Under the pieces are notes generated by a model that did not search any database, was not told the origin of the DNA, and was given only the letters and a program-made list of their open reading frames with translations. Shown here piece after piece: positions 36,501 through 49,532 of a stretch of 64,000 nt of DNA. Both the position numbers and the translations under genes were made by a program. How positions within the stretch are numbered: position 1 is the first letter of the stretch; every line of letters begins with the position of its first letter. The DNA is from Aptenodytes patagonicus (lineage: Eukaryota; Chordata; Aves; Sphenisciformes; Spheniscidae): positions 78,557,068 through 78,621,067 of the forward strand of contig NC_134951.1 of NCBI RefSeq assembly GCF_965638725.1. Reading direction: 5' to 3'.

Positions 36501-39500
36501 AGAGCATTCTCCCGTGGAGAAATACCACAAGGTGAAATGGGTGAGGAGGAAGAGAGTTAGACAAGGCAAGACTCTAAGACTAGCCCTATATTGGAGGAGA
36601 GATGTTAAGGAGCATTTCATTTCTGCTTCACTGAACGGCACTGGAAGGGGAGCCTGGAGGGTGTCTGGGAAGGTTTCTTGCACATCCCCTCAGAATCCTG
36701 CTGCCTCAGTGCTGGGCTCAGAAGCTCAGAAACGGGGAAGCGGCTTTGGCCAGGGAAGGTGGTGGGTTTCTGCTGCACCACCCAGCAGCTCTCCTCTACC
36801 TTTGCAAAGTGTGTTTATACACACAAACTCTATTTCCAGGGCAGTGCATGAGCCACAGGCTCCTCAGCTGCATCCGCAACCTTGGGCTGGCCTCTCGCAG
36901 TCTCTCCCAGAGAAACACCCAGCGCTTTTACCAGCTAACAGAAGATGGTGCACTTACCTGAGAAATGTTGGATACAGCTCAGGATTTACCAAGCAAATAA
37001 TTTCGTAGCACATGGTAATTCCCATCCTGCCCAAGCAAGCTGCAGTCATTTTAAGCCAATAAAGAGCTGGAAAGACATTGTGCACATTAAGGTTGGAATA
37101 CAAAACTGTTTTTTTCTGCTCTTGACATAAAACAGCATTAAAGATTTAATTTAAGGCAACACTAAGCTTGCTGTCATGAAAAGTCAAGAGGACAGCACAT
37201 GATGGTGTTCTGTTTCACTCAATAAAGAATTTATCGTGCAATTGTCTTGTCATTCAAGTAAATAACCAAGACTTGAGACTTTGCTAGGTTGCTGTCACAT
37301 AGAGGAGAAATCAATGATACAAAGTAGTTTGGGTTACCCAGTGCATTAACCAAAAGCTTATGCAAGACACCATTTCTTGCTTGCAATAAAACTAAACTGA
37401 GGGCAGCTGCCTTGTTTGGTAGCTGAAATCTGCTTATCAGCAAGATATTCTGTACTTTTGCAGAGAGGCTTCTGATGGCTTTCAGGCTGGGACAAGTTTG
37501 TGTTGCCTCCCTGTCTCTCAGTGTGTGCTCTACAATTGCTGTCACACCTGGAGCTACAGATGTCTGCTGCAAATAAATGAATATCCCAGCCCTGCGTACA
37601 GAGTGAGCCCAGGACACCTCTGTGTGCCATGTGGACTTTTAGATCCCAAAGTGACCTTGGATCATGGCGTCAGATGTTTCAGCTATTAGCACACTTGGAA
37701 CACTGAGTTTCTCCCTCATTTAGCCAACTGAGGGACGCATCAAGCCCAGGGCAGTATTTTACTGACCCATAGCTGCCCATAAGCCCTGCCGGCAGAGGCT
37801 CTCCAGAGCTGAGACACCAGCCACTGCTGCATGTGGTTTGCAGCACTTGCAGCTGTGGGAGTCCAGGGCCGTCCCTGCCTCCCGCCCGGGGCTCTGCCCG
37901 CCCCACTGCCCCCACAGAGCCTGCCTGGGTGAAAAACAACCCTTTTCTGGAGGGTTGGACTTTGGGCTATGGCATTTGAAGGTGACTCAGCCCGGGGCTG
38001 GTGATGCTGGTGCAGGCAAGAGGCGAAGGCTGGGGTCTCTGCTGGCGGTTGCTGCCACCAAGCCCGGCAGGGCGTTAAACCATGGGCTGAGCCAGGTTGG
38101 CAGCAGCGTCTTCACCGGCCGTACCTGTCCCCAGTGCAAGGCGCTCACCTGGGTGCTGCTGCTCCCCATGCCCTGGCACAGGCAGCAGCTGCAGGGCCGC
38201 AGGACTCTCACCCCTGCACTCCCCCAGCAAAGCCCAGCGGTCCCTTGCATAGCCCCTGCACTCCCCAGTTGCTTGTTAAAATGAGTTTCCATTATCTGGA
38301 CACTTTGGGTTTTTTGCCTATGACATTTTTCTGTAACATTTTGTGGTTTTGTCCTTGTCCCCCGTGAACTGATAGTTGTTTGGCACTGTTGTGTCTGTGG
38401 TTTCAGTCTAGTTGTATTCCATAAAGAAAAAGGAAAGATGTTTCATTTGGTGGCCCTTAAGGGACACATCGCTTTGAGACTATGGCCTTGGAGTGAACGC
38501 TTAGCTAAATGAAAGCCAAGTGCCTGTCACCATGGTTGCTCAACATCCTACATTCATGGCAGCAGCACTGTTGATGGCAGAAAGCACTTACTGTACCCAG
38601 ATGGTGTTTAAATGTGTGCATGTGCCCATACACTTTTCCTTTTTAGAAACAGGAAAACATGGGGATTAGAAACAAAAAACATGGGGATTTTTGGATGAAA
38701 ACCCTCAATTGTGCATTCAAATCCAAATTTTAGGCCAGACAAAAATTGTGGACTTAACATGGCATGCTTCATGATCTAGCACCTGCAGACTTGCCATCTG
38801 ATTTGATGCCATTTTGGAAATTTAATTCACCCCATTTCTCCAGCCTCTTATTAGCTGGTATAAATGCTGATGGTGGGACATACGTTAGCTTTTACGGTAT
38901 TGGTCTTCATTGGATCACAATACTGACATGGGCCAGGTTAGGAATGATTGTTTTCCATTTTCCAGGGCAATAACCAAGAGACAGGGAAAGAACTCATTGA
39001 CAGAGGAGGTTTGCATGACTCACTGTCTGGGACTAATGCTGTAACGAGGCAAGCACCACCTGCCATCACGTTTGCCGCAGCCCAGGGGTAGCGACGGCCG
39101 ATGCGATCCAGTGTTAGTATGAGGATGATGGCAGCTGGGAACTCGACGAGAGCAGAATAGAGGAAATCCAGATACATGTTCCCAGCGGCTATTCCCATGT
39201 GCATGATGAGCCCCTGGTAGAGGACGGAGCTCGTGAACCTGGGCAGAGAAGAGGGTGCAAATGAAGCCAAACCCTTTGGGAGAGAGTTTATGCAAAGAAC
39301 TGAGATTTGCAGCTGGTAGGGAGCAAACCAGACTTAAATCAATGATGACGATTTAGGGCACCGAATCACACACCTCCATTTGGGCTGCAAAAACCTTCCC
39401 TTACCAACTGTACATCAAAATAAACGTGTGTTTTCTGATCTGAGGTGTCCTGACAAGGTCTAGAAATGAAGGTTTCGGCTTTTCTCCATCTTCATCTTCG

Positions 39501-42500
39501 GACTTGAGATTCTGGGAGCACAAGCAACAGGACAAGAGATTACAGTGGGCAGGGGAGAGTGTGATGAACACTGCAATGAACATTTTCCTCTGGATTAATG
39601 GGAGGATGAGGGTTTTCATTTGCCAGTTACGTAACTGAGGGCAAAATAACTTCTCCAGAGTGTTTTGGGGAAAGGAAACATGAAAATTTACATAGACAGT
39701 CTTCATATCTGTGTAGCCATGTGTATGAGGTTGTTGCATGACATGAAGCAACATTTAAAAAAATTAATGCATAAGGATGTTCTGGAATTTTAAGTCATGA
39801 GATTTGGTGAGTTTACTGTTGATTGATACTACTTAAAGGAAGAATTTTTCTTGTCTGCTGGCTATTTTTGCAAGCCTTTTTTCCCAAGTATGCTCTGCGA
39901 GGGTCCTAGGCAGTCAAAGAGAAGAAAACTCACTTGCCTATGCCTTAGGGAACTGCAGTGCTTTTGGTAGCCAAGCTGCTCCCTACTTTAAACCCAAACC
40001 GATCCTAAACTCATAACATTATTTGCCTTGAGGTTTGCATATATGCAGCAAATGCAGTGCAGTCACCTGGAAAGAGAGAGGTAGCTTCTTCTTATTTCCC
40101 TTGGCGATGTGCTTAATGACTTCCATAGCTTTGTCATTTTGCTTTTGAGCTATGAGCCACCTGGGAGACTCAGGCAGACACCTGCAACACATATAAGCGT
40201 GACAGCTACGGGGAAGGAAAATGCACATTACTGGTACACAGAAAATGAAAATGGAACTGAATTTCTCAGGCTATGATCCTACGGTGTATTGAATATCCAT
40301 GGGCGGTATTGAACTCAGTGGTAGCTGTGTCTGTCAGTGATTGCACTCTGATTTGTGCTCCACTTGAATGACAATATAGCCAGATTTTTTTTTTTTTTAA
40401 AGGCTAAAACCAGTTTATTATGGTTTGGAAACATTAGTCTGAGATAAATTCTGTTGACACGTTTTAGAAATGCCTAATAGTTTGTGGATATAAAAAAGAA
40501 CAGCTGTAAACCTGATCCTTCAGCTTCTCCATGTTAAAAATAAACTTTCAAAAAAACCCAAACAAAAACCTCCTCCCAAATCTGTTCCCTGATCTGGTTA
40601 TGGAATTTTCTAAGGAGCATTTTCACTCAATTTTTTTGCAAATAGTCAACAAAAGTGTGTTGATTGCATTTAAAAAAAAAGCAATTTTAATCAATGTTTA
40701 GAAAAACTCGCTTCTCACAGTAGCTCAAGTACTGTTTAAGAAATAACGACTTATTAGTTTGTGATGGGTGGCAAGGACTCCAAACACAGAAGCGTTGTGA
40801 CATGTTGCAGGTAGTCCCTTGCTCTTAGGTGATTCAGACTAAAGCCCTGGGCAGGGGGAACAGAATAACAGAAAAATGCCAGATCTGATCTGATGTCGTT
40901 TTAGTAATCCTATGTGTAACGCTATGGCCGATCCCTACAGAGAAGCCTCGACTCCCGGTTACAGTCCCCCGTTTCTGGCTCGGCGTTGCTGGGAGCTGTA
41001 ACAGCGGGCACTTACCAATAGTAGAGCAGGAAGAAGAAATTGGGCAGTGTGACTGTGAGCTGGAGCCACCTCCAGTGCGGAAGCGCATAAGCCAGGGCGG
41101 TGAGGATGATGAGTCCCAGGCTGAAGGCAGCCTGGTAAATGATGCACGCTGCCCTCCGATAGTTTGAGCCAACAAATTCTGCAACTGCAAGGACAAGTTG
41201 TATGAGGCACAGAGAAAATACATTGGTTTGGAGAGCCTGGGCGACTCCAAAGCTCCTGCCAGCTAAAACCACACGAAGCCCCTGTGCTTAGCCGTGCCCT
41301 CGCGGCATGGTGTGCGGGCATGGGTTTGGATGGGAAAGCAGAGCAGGTCTGGGTCCCTGGTGTAGAGCACAGGGCAAGTCCTGACCCTTCCTCCTCTGCC
41401 AGTCAGCTGGGGACTTTGCCCCTGCCTTCGAGGGTCAGGCCCTCACCCATCAACACGGGGCAAAAGTTGCTTTCTTCCTCCTGCTCCTTCTAGCTAAAAA
41501 CTAAATGGGAAAATAAAATAGACAGCTGGCACTTGCTTGCCTCCATCTCCCTCCTCCCGTATAGCTTGGGAACAGAGCCTCCCCCCCGCCAAGCGTGTGA
41601 AACAGCACAGCAAAAAGTGTTTTGGCACCAATGCTGTGAAACACAAATGTTATCTCTCACAGCACCACTTGCTGCCTTTCCCGGAAAAGTGTCATACATC
41701 TTCGCAGCGTTTTCAATTAGTTCTTGTCTCTAGACCTTGTCCTTCATTTTGGCACGTGCCTCTCCAGGTATGAACGCTCCCTAGTTTTCAGAGCTGCCTC
41801 CTAATTATTCCATTTATGTCTACGAGCTGGTGCAAGTTTGGGTCATAAACACCTGCATTTAAGCAAAGAGGTGCAGTTTGGCAGTAAATAGCACAGTGTC
41901 GCTGTCTCCTTTTGTTACACACGGTTCCTTAAAAATCATGATGGCACCAACAGGGGTCAGCCCTGCTGCTAAACAGGGGGTTCCTGCCCAGAAAGTGTAA
42001 TTGCAAGCTGCCGTAACTGAGGACGTAGCCTGTCAGCCAGCCCCCCTTGCTGACTAGTCCCTGTATCAGGCGGAAGATGACCGTCCAGGTGTAGCTTGGT
42101 GCAAAGGCCATGAGAACCCCCGAGGCTGAATTGAGGAAGACTGTGACCAGGAGGCAGAGTTTGCGGCCAAACCTGCAAAGGGAAAGAAGAAAAGAGAAGA
42201 AACAGGTTCAGCTGCCGGCAGGGTAGGGTGACAAACCAAAGGGTTTGAAGAGGCTGGAGATGGTCCCTGTCCCCCTCTTCTCTGTTCATTTTGGGTAGGA
42301 GTCTGCATCTGCTCTTCCTTTTGCAGCATTTTTCATCTTGATGGAAGCTCAGGGGACTCCCCTGTCCTGTGTTTTCAGGTAGTCGTTCATTTCTGGTTAA
42401 AAACTTAGCTAATGAGGTCAAATGCTCTGGTGTGGCTCTTCAGCCCATCTTTCAGAGCTGCAATAGCTTTTTAATGGGGATCTTGTTCAATAACTGTGAT

Positions 42501-45500
42501 CGTTACCTATTTTCTCATCAACCTTGGCTCATTATTGAGCGCTTCTTGAAGAGGATCTTGTACGTCCCTGTTATTTGTCATTCCCTGTATCACCATGACT
42601 CACAGATAGTCAGAAATAAATTGTTTCCAAAAAAACCCAAGCTTACTGGAACACTGGAAAGGCATTTGTTTTCTATCTGACAGAGATATATATTCAATTA
42701 GAAGTATGATTTATAAAACCCATTAAATTAGTTAATGTCCACTAACAAAAATAGCATGATAATAAACGCCAGCCAAAATAAATGTCTTCTGTTCTCCACA
42801 ATAACATCAGCAGATCCCATCGCTCAGACTGTCCTCCTGTCATGGGCCTGACATACAGACATTTTTGACTTGCCTTAAAGGCCAGCCCAGGAAAGCCTCA
42901 TCAGACCATGAGAGGACCCCTCTCCTGCAAAGGCCCTTTCCCAGTGCCCCAGCTCTGAGTGGCAGAAGTGCAAGTGCTGCATGTTAGCACTGACCTTGGG
43001 AGCTCTCTAGGGACACAGGGGTGCCATTTCCAAGATACCTATGACTCTTGAATGTCAAAGTCAGCGCCTGGATGTGTGCCCAGAGACCAATCAAGTAAAT
43101 GAGTAGGGCTAATCCCTCAGAGAGAAGCACATTTGGAAAGAGCTTATGAAACCTCCCCTGAAGCACCTGAAACATTTGCAGGAGTTGTCCCACGTACAGC
43201 GGGTTGCAGCAATCTCATGCAGGGGAAAACTAGCACTCTACCTGCACTCAGGCTGTCTGACGAGAAGAGGATAGATATCTCAAATCCAGGAAACACAGAA
43301 TTCATGGGCCTTTTTCCCATTCCCTCTACTAAATTTGAGACTTCTGCGTTTGTTTTTGCCCTCAGCACAACACTCTCTGGGTATGGGGTTTTGTATTGCT
43401 CTCAGGTGCTTGCAGTGCAGGGACCGCGTTGAACTGGGGCAGGATGGCAGTGAGCAGAGCAGTAGAAAGCCCCTCGATGCTACGACATGCATGTGCTTCA
43501 TCTTAGCAACAATGATATCCTACTCCCTCATGTCTTTTCATGCTTTTGCTTGATAATAAACCTTGGTAAAAAGATCCTTCAGTATTTTGACAGAGAGAGA
43601 GCATTGCAGATATAAATGGCTGTGGGTTTGGGAGCTCTGGTTTCTATTGGCTCACATAGCCATACACTGCCAAGAAATGCCTTTGCTAGTGAACATGATT
43701 GCTTAATTCATCTCTGTGCTGAAAAGGTGATCTGAAGAGTGGTGCCCCTGATGGTTGCAGGATCTGCTCACTGCTGTTTCATGTCCTGTCATGCCTGGAT
43801 GAGCGGTTGCTACATATCCCCTCCTTTGCTCCCATAAGCTGTGCATCATTATCTAAGTGTCTGTTCTGGGGAAAAGGACAGAATACTTTCAAATTCACTA
43901 GAAGATTGGCCAGAAAACAACAATTTGGGTTTAAAGGAAAAAGAGGATGGAGAGGCTGACATATGTTTCCGATGCAAAAAAGAAACCAAGATCTTTCAAA
44001 ATACGTGTGAAGAAAAGCAAAAATTGGCATAAGCATGATAACCTTTGTCTTTCAAATTAGACAGGGGAGTCCAGCCCAGGACTGAAGACTGGATGTAAGA
44101 TCTTTGTGGTATTGCTGTAACCATTTGATGTCTATCACCTGAGAGAGCTTTTTGCCAAAGTTGTAGCCGCACACACAATGTGGCCAGAAAGAGTTACTTT
44201 GATAAATCACTATCTTCTGATGAAAAATTTGTTTAAGCAGAAAGCTTAAAAAAAACATGGTCTGGTTTACTGGCAGTAAGATAATGGTTTACTGAGGGCT
44301 GGAAAGCGGTCTGTCCAATCCATGCATAGGTGGGCTTCTTCACAAGCAGATTTGTCTGTGTGGAGGGACAGGTTGGGGTTAGCTAGGACTGTGGTAGCCA
44401 CTTTCCCCACAAAGGTGGTGCGCACAACCTAACCGATGATGTGTTTGCCTGCAATGAAACATGGGAGCAGGGACCAGCGAGACAAACACAGTCCCATCCT
44501 TATTTTGTGACACTGCAGAAGTACTATGGGGACGGCTGTGCCCCTTCCCGTGGACCTTCCCCCATGGAGGAGAGGGAAAGTGAAAAGAACAGAACGGTGG
44601 CAATATCTGTACAACAGAGATGATTTTGGGGCCTGATCAGCATGGGAGGAAAAGGCTATTGCTCATTGTGCTCTCCTATGTTCTGAGAATACAAAGAAAA
44701 AAAACATTTCTCCAAGAGAGACTGACTCTACAGAAGGATTGTTCACCCCAGGTTACCTTCACCTCTTCAAATTCCAGTCTCAGCCTCTCTTGCCATTTTG
44801 CTGAAAAATTTGGTAAACATGCACAGGAAGGTTAGCTACAAAGCATTAAATTTGTTCAGAGTCTAACCTAAAACCCCCCCCACTGGGCAAATATATGGCA
44901 CAATGACATTTGTGATGGAAAAGAGGAGATGAGGGATAATAAGGTCTAGATCCAGCTACATACAGAGCCAACTGAGAAAAAGGGAGACCAAAGCAAATTT
45001 AGGAAGGAGCAACTTCTTCTATTTCTGTATCTGAGAAAAACTCTCCTATTTTGAAACTGATTTATGGGCATCTGGATACTGTTAAAATTAATGTGAAACA
45101 AATTTATCACAAAGATGGACAAATAATTCTTGGTGCGCGAGTTAAAATTTCATCTCAAACTCTGAGCTCGCATTGCAGTTTGCCACTGTGAAAGAAAACA
45201 AAACCTCTTCACTTGTGAATGTGCAATTTCCCCATGGAGCCACTGAGAGGTCACAACAGCCTTTGAAAGTAGGGGCTTAGGAACCACCATCCACCCCTTT
45301 GTGAGTGACACACGGGCCTTTTGAATCAAGTTTTAATTGCCTTCATTTTCTCTTTGAATCGTGAATGTTGTTCAGCAACATGCAGAAAGCAGATAGCCAG
45401 AGGAAACAGTTCATCTCACTCCTGTCTACGTACTACCTACCTGTCTGCTATGTAGCCAATGCTCATGGAGCCAATAAAAAACCCAGCGTTCACGCATGAC

Positions 45501-47475
45501 TGGAAGAGGTCCAGCTTCCAGGAGTCCTCACACACCAGATTAAACTGCAAGGACAATCAGTTAGAAGCACAGGAACATTCAACACAAACCATGGCTGTTC
45601 AAGGAGGAAGGAAACCAATGACACACAACTAGAAAACAGGCTCCAGAAAAGAAACCCTCTAATCTCTTAAACTGACATTGGCAATACATCTTGTCCGGAT
45701 TTTCCCAAACTTTGTGGAAAAGTTACACCCTGGAAAATGATTGCACAATGACACATAAGGAGAGTGGGAAAGGGAGAGAAACTTTGAACGAACAAATTAA
45801 AAAGTTCAGAAAAATCTCACCCTCTCCTCCCCACCTATCGGTTGGAAATTTGGAGGACGCTTGGAGCATCACTTCCTTCCCAGATGCCAAGGCCTGTCTC
45901 TAACCGTGTATTATCTCGCTGTGTGAAAGCAGTGCTGGGCGTGAGAGGTGGCAGGGCTGCCATGAGCCCTGCCAGAGGGGAGCCAAGAGATGGCTGTCCT
46001 GCTCCTCATTAGGACTGGCAAAACGCCCAGGATTTGGTTGACTTTTCTCTGCAGTGAACCAGTACTCTGTAACTTGCGTTTGATTTACAATTAACAGGTT
46101 ACCCCCCCACACCCAGCGAGGGGAGGAGGGCAAACTGGTGTTAACTTCTCTACAGCTGGAAATATTCATTCAGGTGTAACTAGACTGCAGCCCAGAAAGA
46201 AGCATGAATGTCTTTGGCTGCTTATTTAATCTCTTTCTAACCCGGACAAGTTTGCTGGGGCTGTACCAAACAGCTCAGATCGGTTTCCCTGGCTCGACTA
46301 ATGCAGATGATGGCTGGGAGTGCTCTTCTCTGCCCCAACCCATCTGTCCCGAGGGAAAGTGAGGTAGAGTTGCTTTGTAATGGTGACGATAGCAAAGCAA
46401 GGGAATATGAATACCCTGCCCAAGGAAGCTGTGAAGTATCCAGCATCGCAATTTTTTAAGAACAGGTTACAGAAACATCTGCTAGGCATGGTTTAGGTAT
46501 AGTTAATACAGATTTGGGACTGGAGGAGAAGTAGAAGAGATGTCTCTTGAGGCCCTTCCTATGCTTCAGGTCTCTACATGGCTTTTAGACCGTTAGTACT
46601 GGTCTGCACAGTTTTTCACTTTCTAAACTATCTGTTTTAGATAGTGTAAGTTGGAAGAAAAGAATGCTGCTATTGCTAATTCATTATCTGACAAATTTAG
46701 CCCCATCTTCTAGTTCGTGTTCATTGTACATGAGTATCTGTTTGGATTATCACTCAAATGTGCAATTCCTCAGTTTGGGCTACGGGGTGCTACCCTCAAT
46801 TTGGTGACTGAAATACTGAATTATGAGAATAGCCATTTTCTGATTGATGACAAGCTTGCAGTGTTATCCTCCCAGGAAAAGCAATCATTTCCCATTATTT
46901 ATCCATACAAATCTTTGCTCTAAGTCCCTAGCAAGTTCTGTTATTCACTATTTATTAGCAGTCAGGCTCAGGCTGTGCACCAAAAGCAAACTTTACCAAT
47001 CCAGCATCTTTTAGCTTCAAGGTGTGCAGGCAAAAGTGATTTTGCTGGACAAACTGTGTCTTACCTCAGTCACAAGAGAGGTCCCCGGGGAGTCGTAGAC
47101 CCAGCCATCACGGCAGGGACCAAGGGGGACAGTGCTCCGGTTGGCCACGAGGCTGCCGAGGGGGTCGGTGCAGCTGATGCCTGTTGTGTTCCAGTCCACC
47201 TCGTACCTCCTGCAGCGGCTGCCGAAACTGGCCTCGTGGCCACCCCACTCAGGAACCGTGTGATTCAGCTGCTCCTCCAGGCTCCAGCCACACCGCTGGC
47301 TCAGCTCAGCCACCCCGGGGCTGCGGCAATAGTGCTCGGGGGTAAATCCTAGGAAAAAAATCCCCACATAAATGGGAGTGAAGGTAACAGAAAGCAGGCA
47401 TAAGAAAAAGAGGGCTTGTTTCTGAAAGAAGTCAAATTCTCCGATCTGCTCTAAAATGTCATCCAAGGTTGGCAT
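33551..47475 (-). CDS. SLC22A2: SLC22A2-like organic cation transporter (OCT2), complete, 557 aa
   Basis: Eleven exons on the minus strand: 47475-47065, 45544-45441, 42172-42018, 41184-41016, 40181-40067, 39511-39405, 39238-39024, 37066-36958, 36216-36104, 35128-35029, 33626-33551. The total is 1674 bases. Exons 1-10 have exactly the same lengths and phases as those of SLC22A1. The start gives [10 protein letters not shown]. Visible are N71, N96 and N112 sequons, the six loop cysteines, [24 protein letters not shown] and CDLGG with D474. Exon 11 follows a strong pyrimidine tract and encodes [18 protein letters not shown], which fits the RKNKEKMIYLQV-type OCT2 ending; it stops at TAG 33553-33551. 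Opposite strand to SLC22A1 and tail-to-tail, as in mammals, supports SLC22A2. In mammals OCT2 is the basolateral renal cation uptake carrier. Oddities: a weak exon 3 donor, a tandem exon 4 acceptor, and a CR1-derived stop codon. Confidence 0.92.
36227..36257. repeat. CA/TG-rich microsatellite in SLC22A2 intron 8
   Basis: Alternating cacacaca and tgcgtgcacacacaca units lie just outside the exon 36104-36216 acceptor side. A related alternating purine-pyrimidine tract lies at about 35992-36015. This is a simple repeat. Confidence 0.6.
46411..46570 (+). mobile_element. Ancient CR1-like 3' fragment in SLC22A2 intron 1
   Basis: A diverged match to an older amniote CR1 3' region: ctgcccaaggaagctgtg, then ttttttaagaacaggttaca, gaaacatctgctaggcatgg, tttaggtatagttaat and cttgaggcccttcct. 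It differs from the younger avian CR1 tails elsewhere in the window and lacks the ATTCTATG ending. Sense on plus, antisense to SLC22A2. Confidence 0.6.
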
Positions 47476-47544
47476 CTTTGTATGTTGCAACTCATTAAAA
47501 TATCTAACTCAGCTGCTTTCCAGGGCTTTGCCCTTCACTGCATG

Positions 47545-47555
47545 CTTAAATAAGA
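47545..47555 (-). promoter_or_regulatory. TATA-like element upstream of SLC22A2
   Basis: On the minus strand the sequence reads CTTATTTAAGC about 70-80 bases before the SLC22A2 start codon, a plausible TATA-like box. An E-box-type CAGCTG lies between it and the ATG (about 47513). A TGTTTAG forkhead-like site lies near 47655-47661. All are by-eye matches. No transcription start is known. Confidence 0.3.
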
Positions 47556-49435
47556 GCCAAAGTGTTTGCTCAAAACTCACAAACAAATAATTAATTAAGT
47601 TTGTCAATTGTCAAGCCATGCATCACAACATTTGTTTCTCAAATGCCATTTCTAAACAAACTTTGGCTCTCTTGTTTTGGCCTCTGTTGTTATTTTGTTT
47701 TCTATATGACACTCTTGAAATACAGGAGCTAATGTCTTAGATTATGACCCTTTCAGTCTGTCACTGACAGTCTGTCAGTGCACAGTATGGGGTAGGCAAT
47801 AATTCCTCTGTCCAGTATTTTCAGAGGTCATAAATATTATGAAAGCAATGTTGTCCTCTCTCTCATATATGTACAGCTGAAGAACTTTATACTCAAAATT
47901 ACACTGGATATAGATGACCGCTTGCATGCTGCTTTGGGGGTGTAGAAGAAGACAACACAGAGAAGACACAACAGGGCAGATTTCTTTTAGGCATCTAATA
48001 GCTAAAGAATAATGTTTTGCCCCAAATAGGAAGCAGACCAGCCACCGCAGTATGAGTTGGCACTTCTGAGTCGGAGGTGCCAAGACTGAACTTGTAGGGG
48101 TACACACACGGCTGCCCCACACCCGAGGAGTGGCTCCGAGACCCGTCACCAGCCCTCAGGTGCCCACCCTGCCTTCTGCCTCCTGTCCTGCACCCTGGGG
48201 AGGTGGCGGGCAGAGGCTGCCGTAAACCACAGCCCCGTCTCACAAACACTTTACAGCTATTTCATGTGAATTTATTAGACAATGCTAATGTGTAAATGTG
48301 TGCTTAAGCAATGGAGACATCCTCAGCCTCTTCTACTGAGAGAGATGATTTATGTCGTGTTCCCATAGGTTGCATAAGGTCCTTTTGTGTTTTTCCCCCT
48401 TTGCCTGCCCTGTAAACAATTAGCTTGTGTCAAATAATGTAAGCAATGATGGAGGACTGGAAGAGGTTCAGTGCAGCTGAACATCAAAGGTGTGGATTTG
48501 TACAAAAAAACATCTATGGGCAAAGATCTCTGCCTGCAAATTTTCTGCAGACAGGTTTATTACCCCTCTTTCTAAGCCAGACTGAAATGACTATGTAGCC
48601 CTGAGCAGGCTGCTGTCACTGAGTTAATTTGCCCCCGAGGAGCACTTGGTGACCTCTCTGGGTTTTATGAAGCACAAAACTAAATGATGAACTTCAGCGG
48701 AAAACAGAGGTGATAAGTAACGTGATATTTTAAAGGGCTATTAATAACAAGCCCTGTTGAGTTGCAATGACTGGCATATCTAGGATCTGTCATGAATCAC
48801 AAATGGGACTGCTACTTTGCAATAAACATCTTTCCCAGCTAAGACAAGACCAGACCTTTGGCCATTTACAACTAAACTGTTTACCTATCTCTGTTCAGGT
48901 TTGTTTTACATCAGAAGGAGGGAATGGGTTATTCCCCCTGTTAATGGTCTAGGACCTCACTGCACTAGCAGCTTTTAAACCTTGCACCCACCTGCACACA
49001 GACTACTCAGCACTGCACATATTTGATGCATTTGTTAACAGCTAAAACCTGGGTCAGCCGAAACTGAATTAAATGCAACAAGAAGTGCATAAAGCATCCT
49101 GGAAATGTGCTTTACTCCCTTTCCTGATTCTGCCTGGTGTAGTTTCATGCTGGGGAGAGCAAGAAGGAAGACAAATGTAATTATTGTGTTCATATGCCAG
49201 TTATGCTGGCAGAAGGTTGTAGCTCCACTTTTAAGATAAATCGATGTTCTTTCTCTTGGAAAACCTGCAGTATCACTTGGGTATTCTCTTGTATCACCAG
49301 TGAGCAAAGTATTGCCCTACAGTGGGAGTGACCACTGAGTAGCTTCAGATATTTCATGACGTCCAGAGGTTTTTGTTATTGACATCTGAGCTGCTCTTGA
49401 ATATCCTGACAAGACTCCCTCCTGTGTATGGCGAC

Positions 49436-49532
49436 ATCTTAGGGGAACTGTGTAGGCAATCTTAGGGGAACTGAGCGGTCCATCCCACCAAGATAAGGGC
49501 ACGTGAAATCCCACCAACATAAGGGCATGTGA
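49436..49532. repeat. Two adjacent tandem duplications
   Basis: atcttaggggaactg occurs at 49436-49450 and again at 49459-49473. Immediately after, a 25-base unit beginning atcccaccaa and ending gtga occurs at 49482-49506 and 49508-49532 with two mismatches. Both look like short local duplications. Confidence 0.75.
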
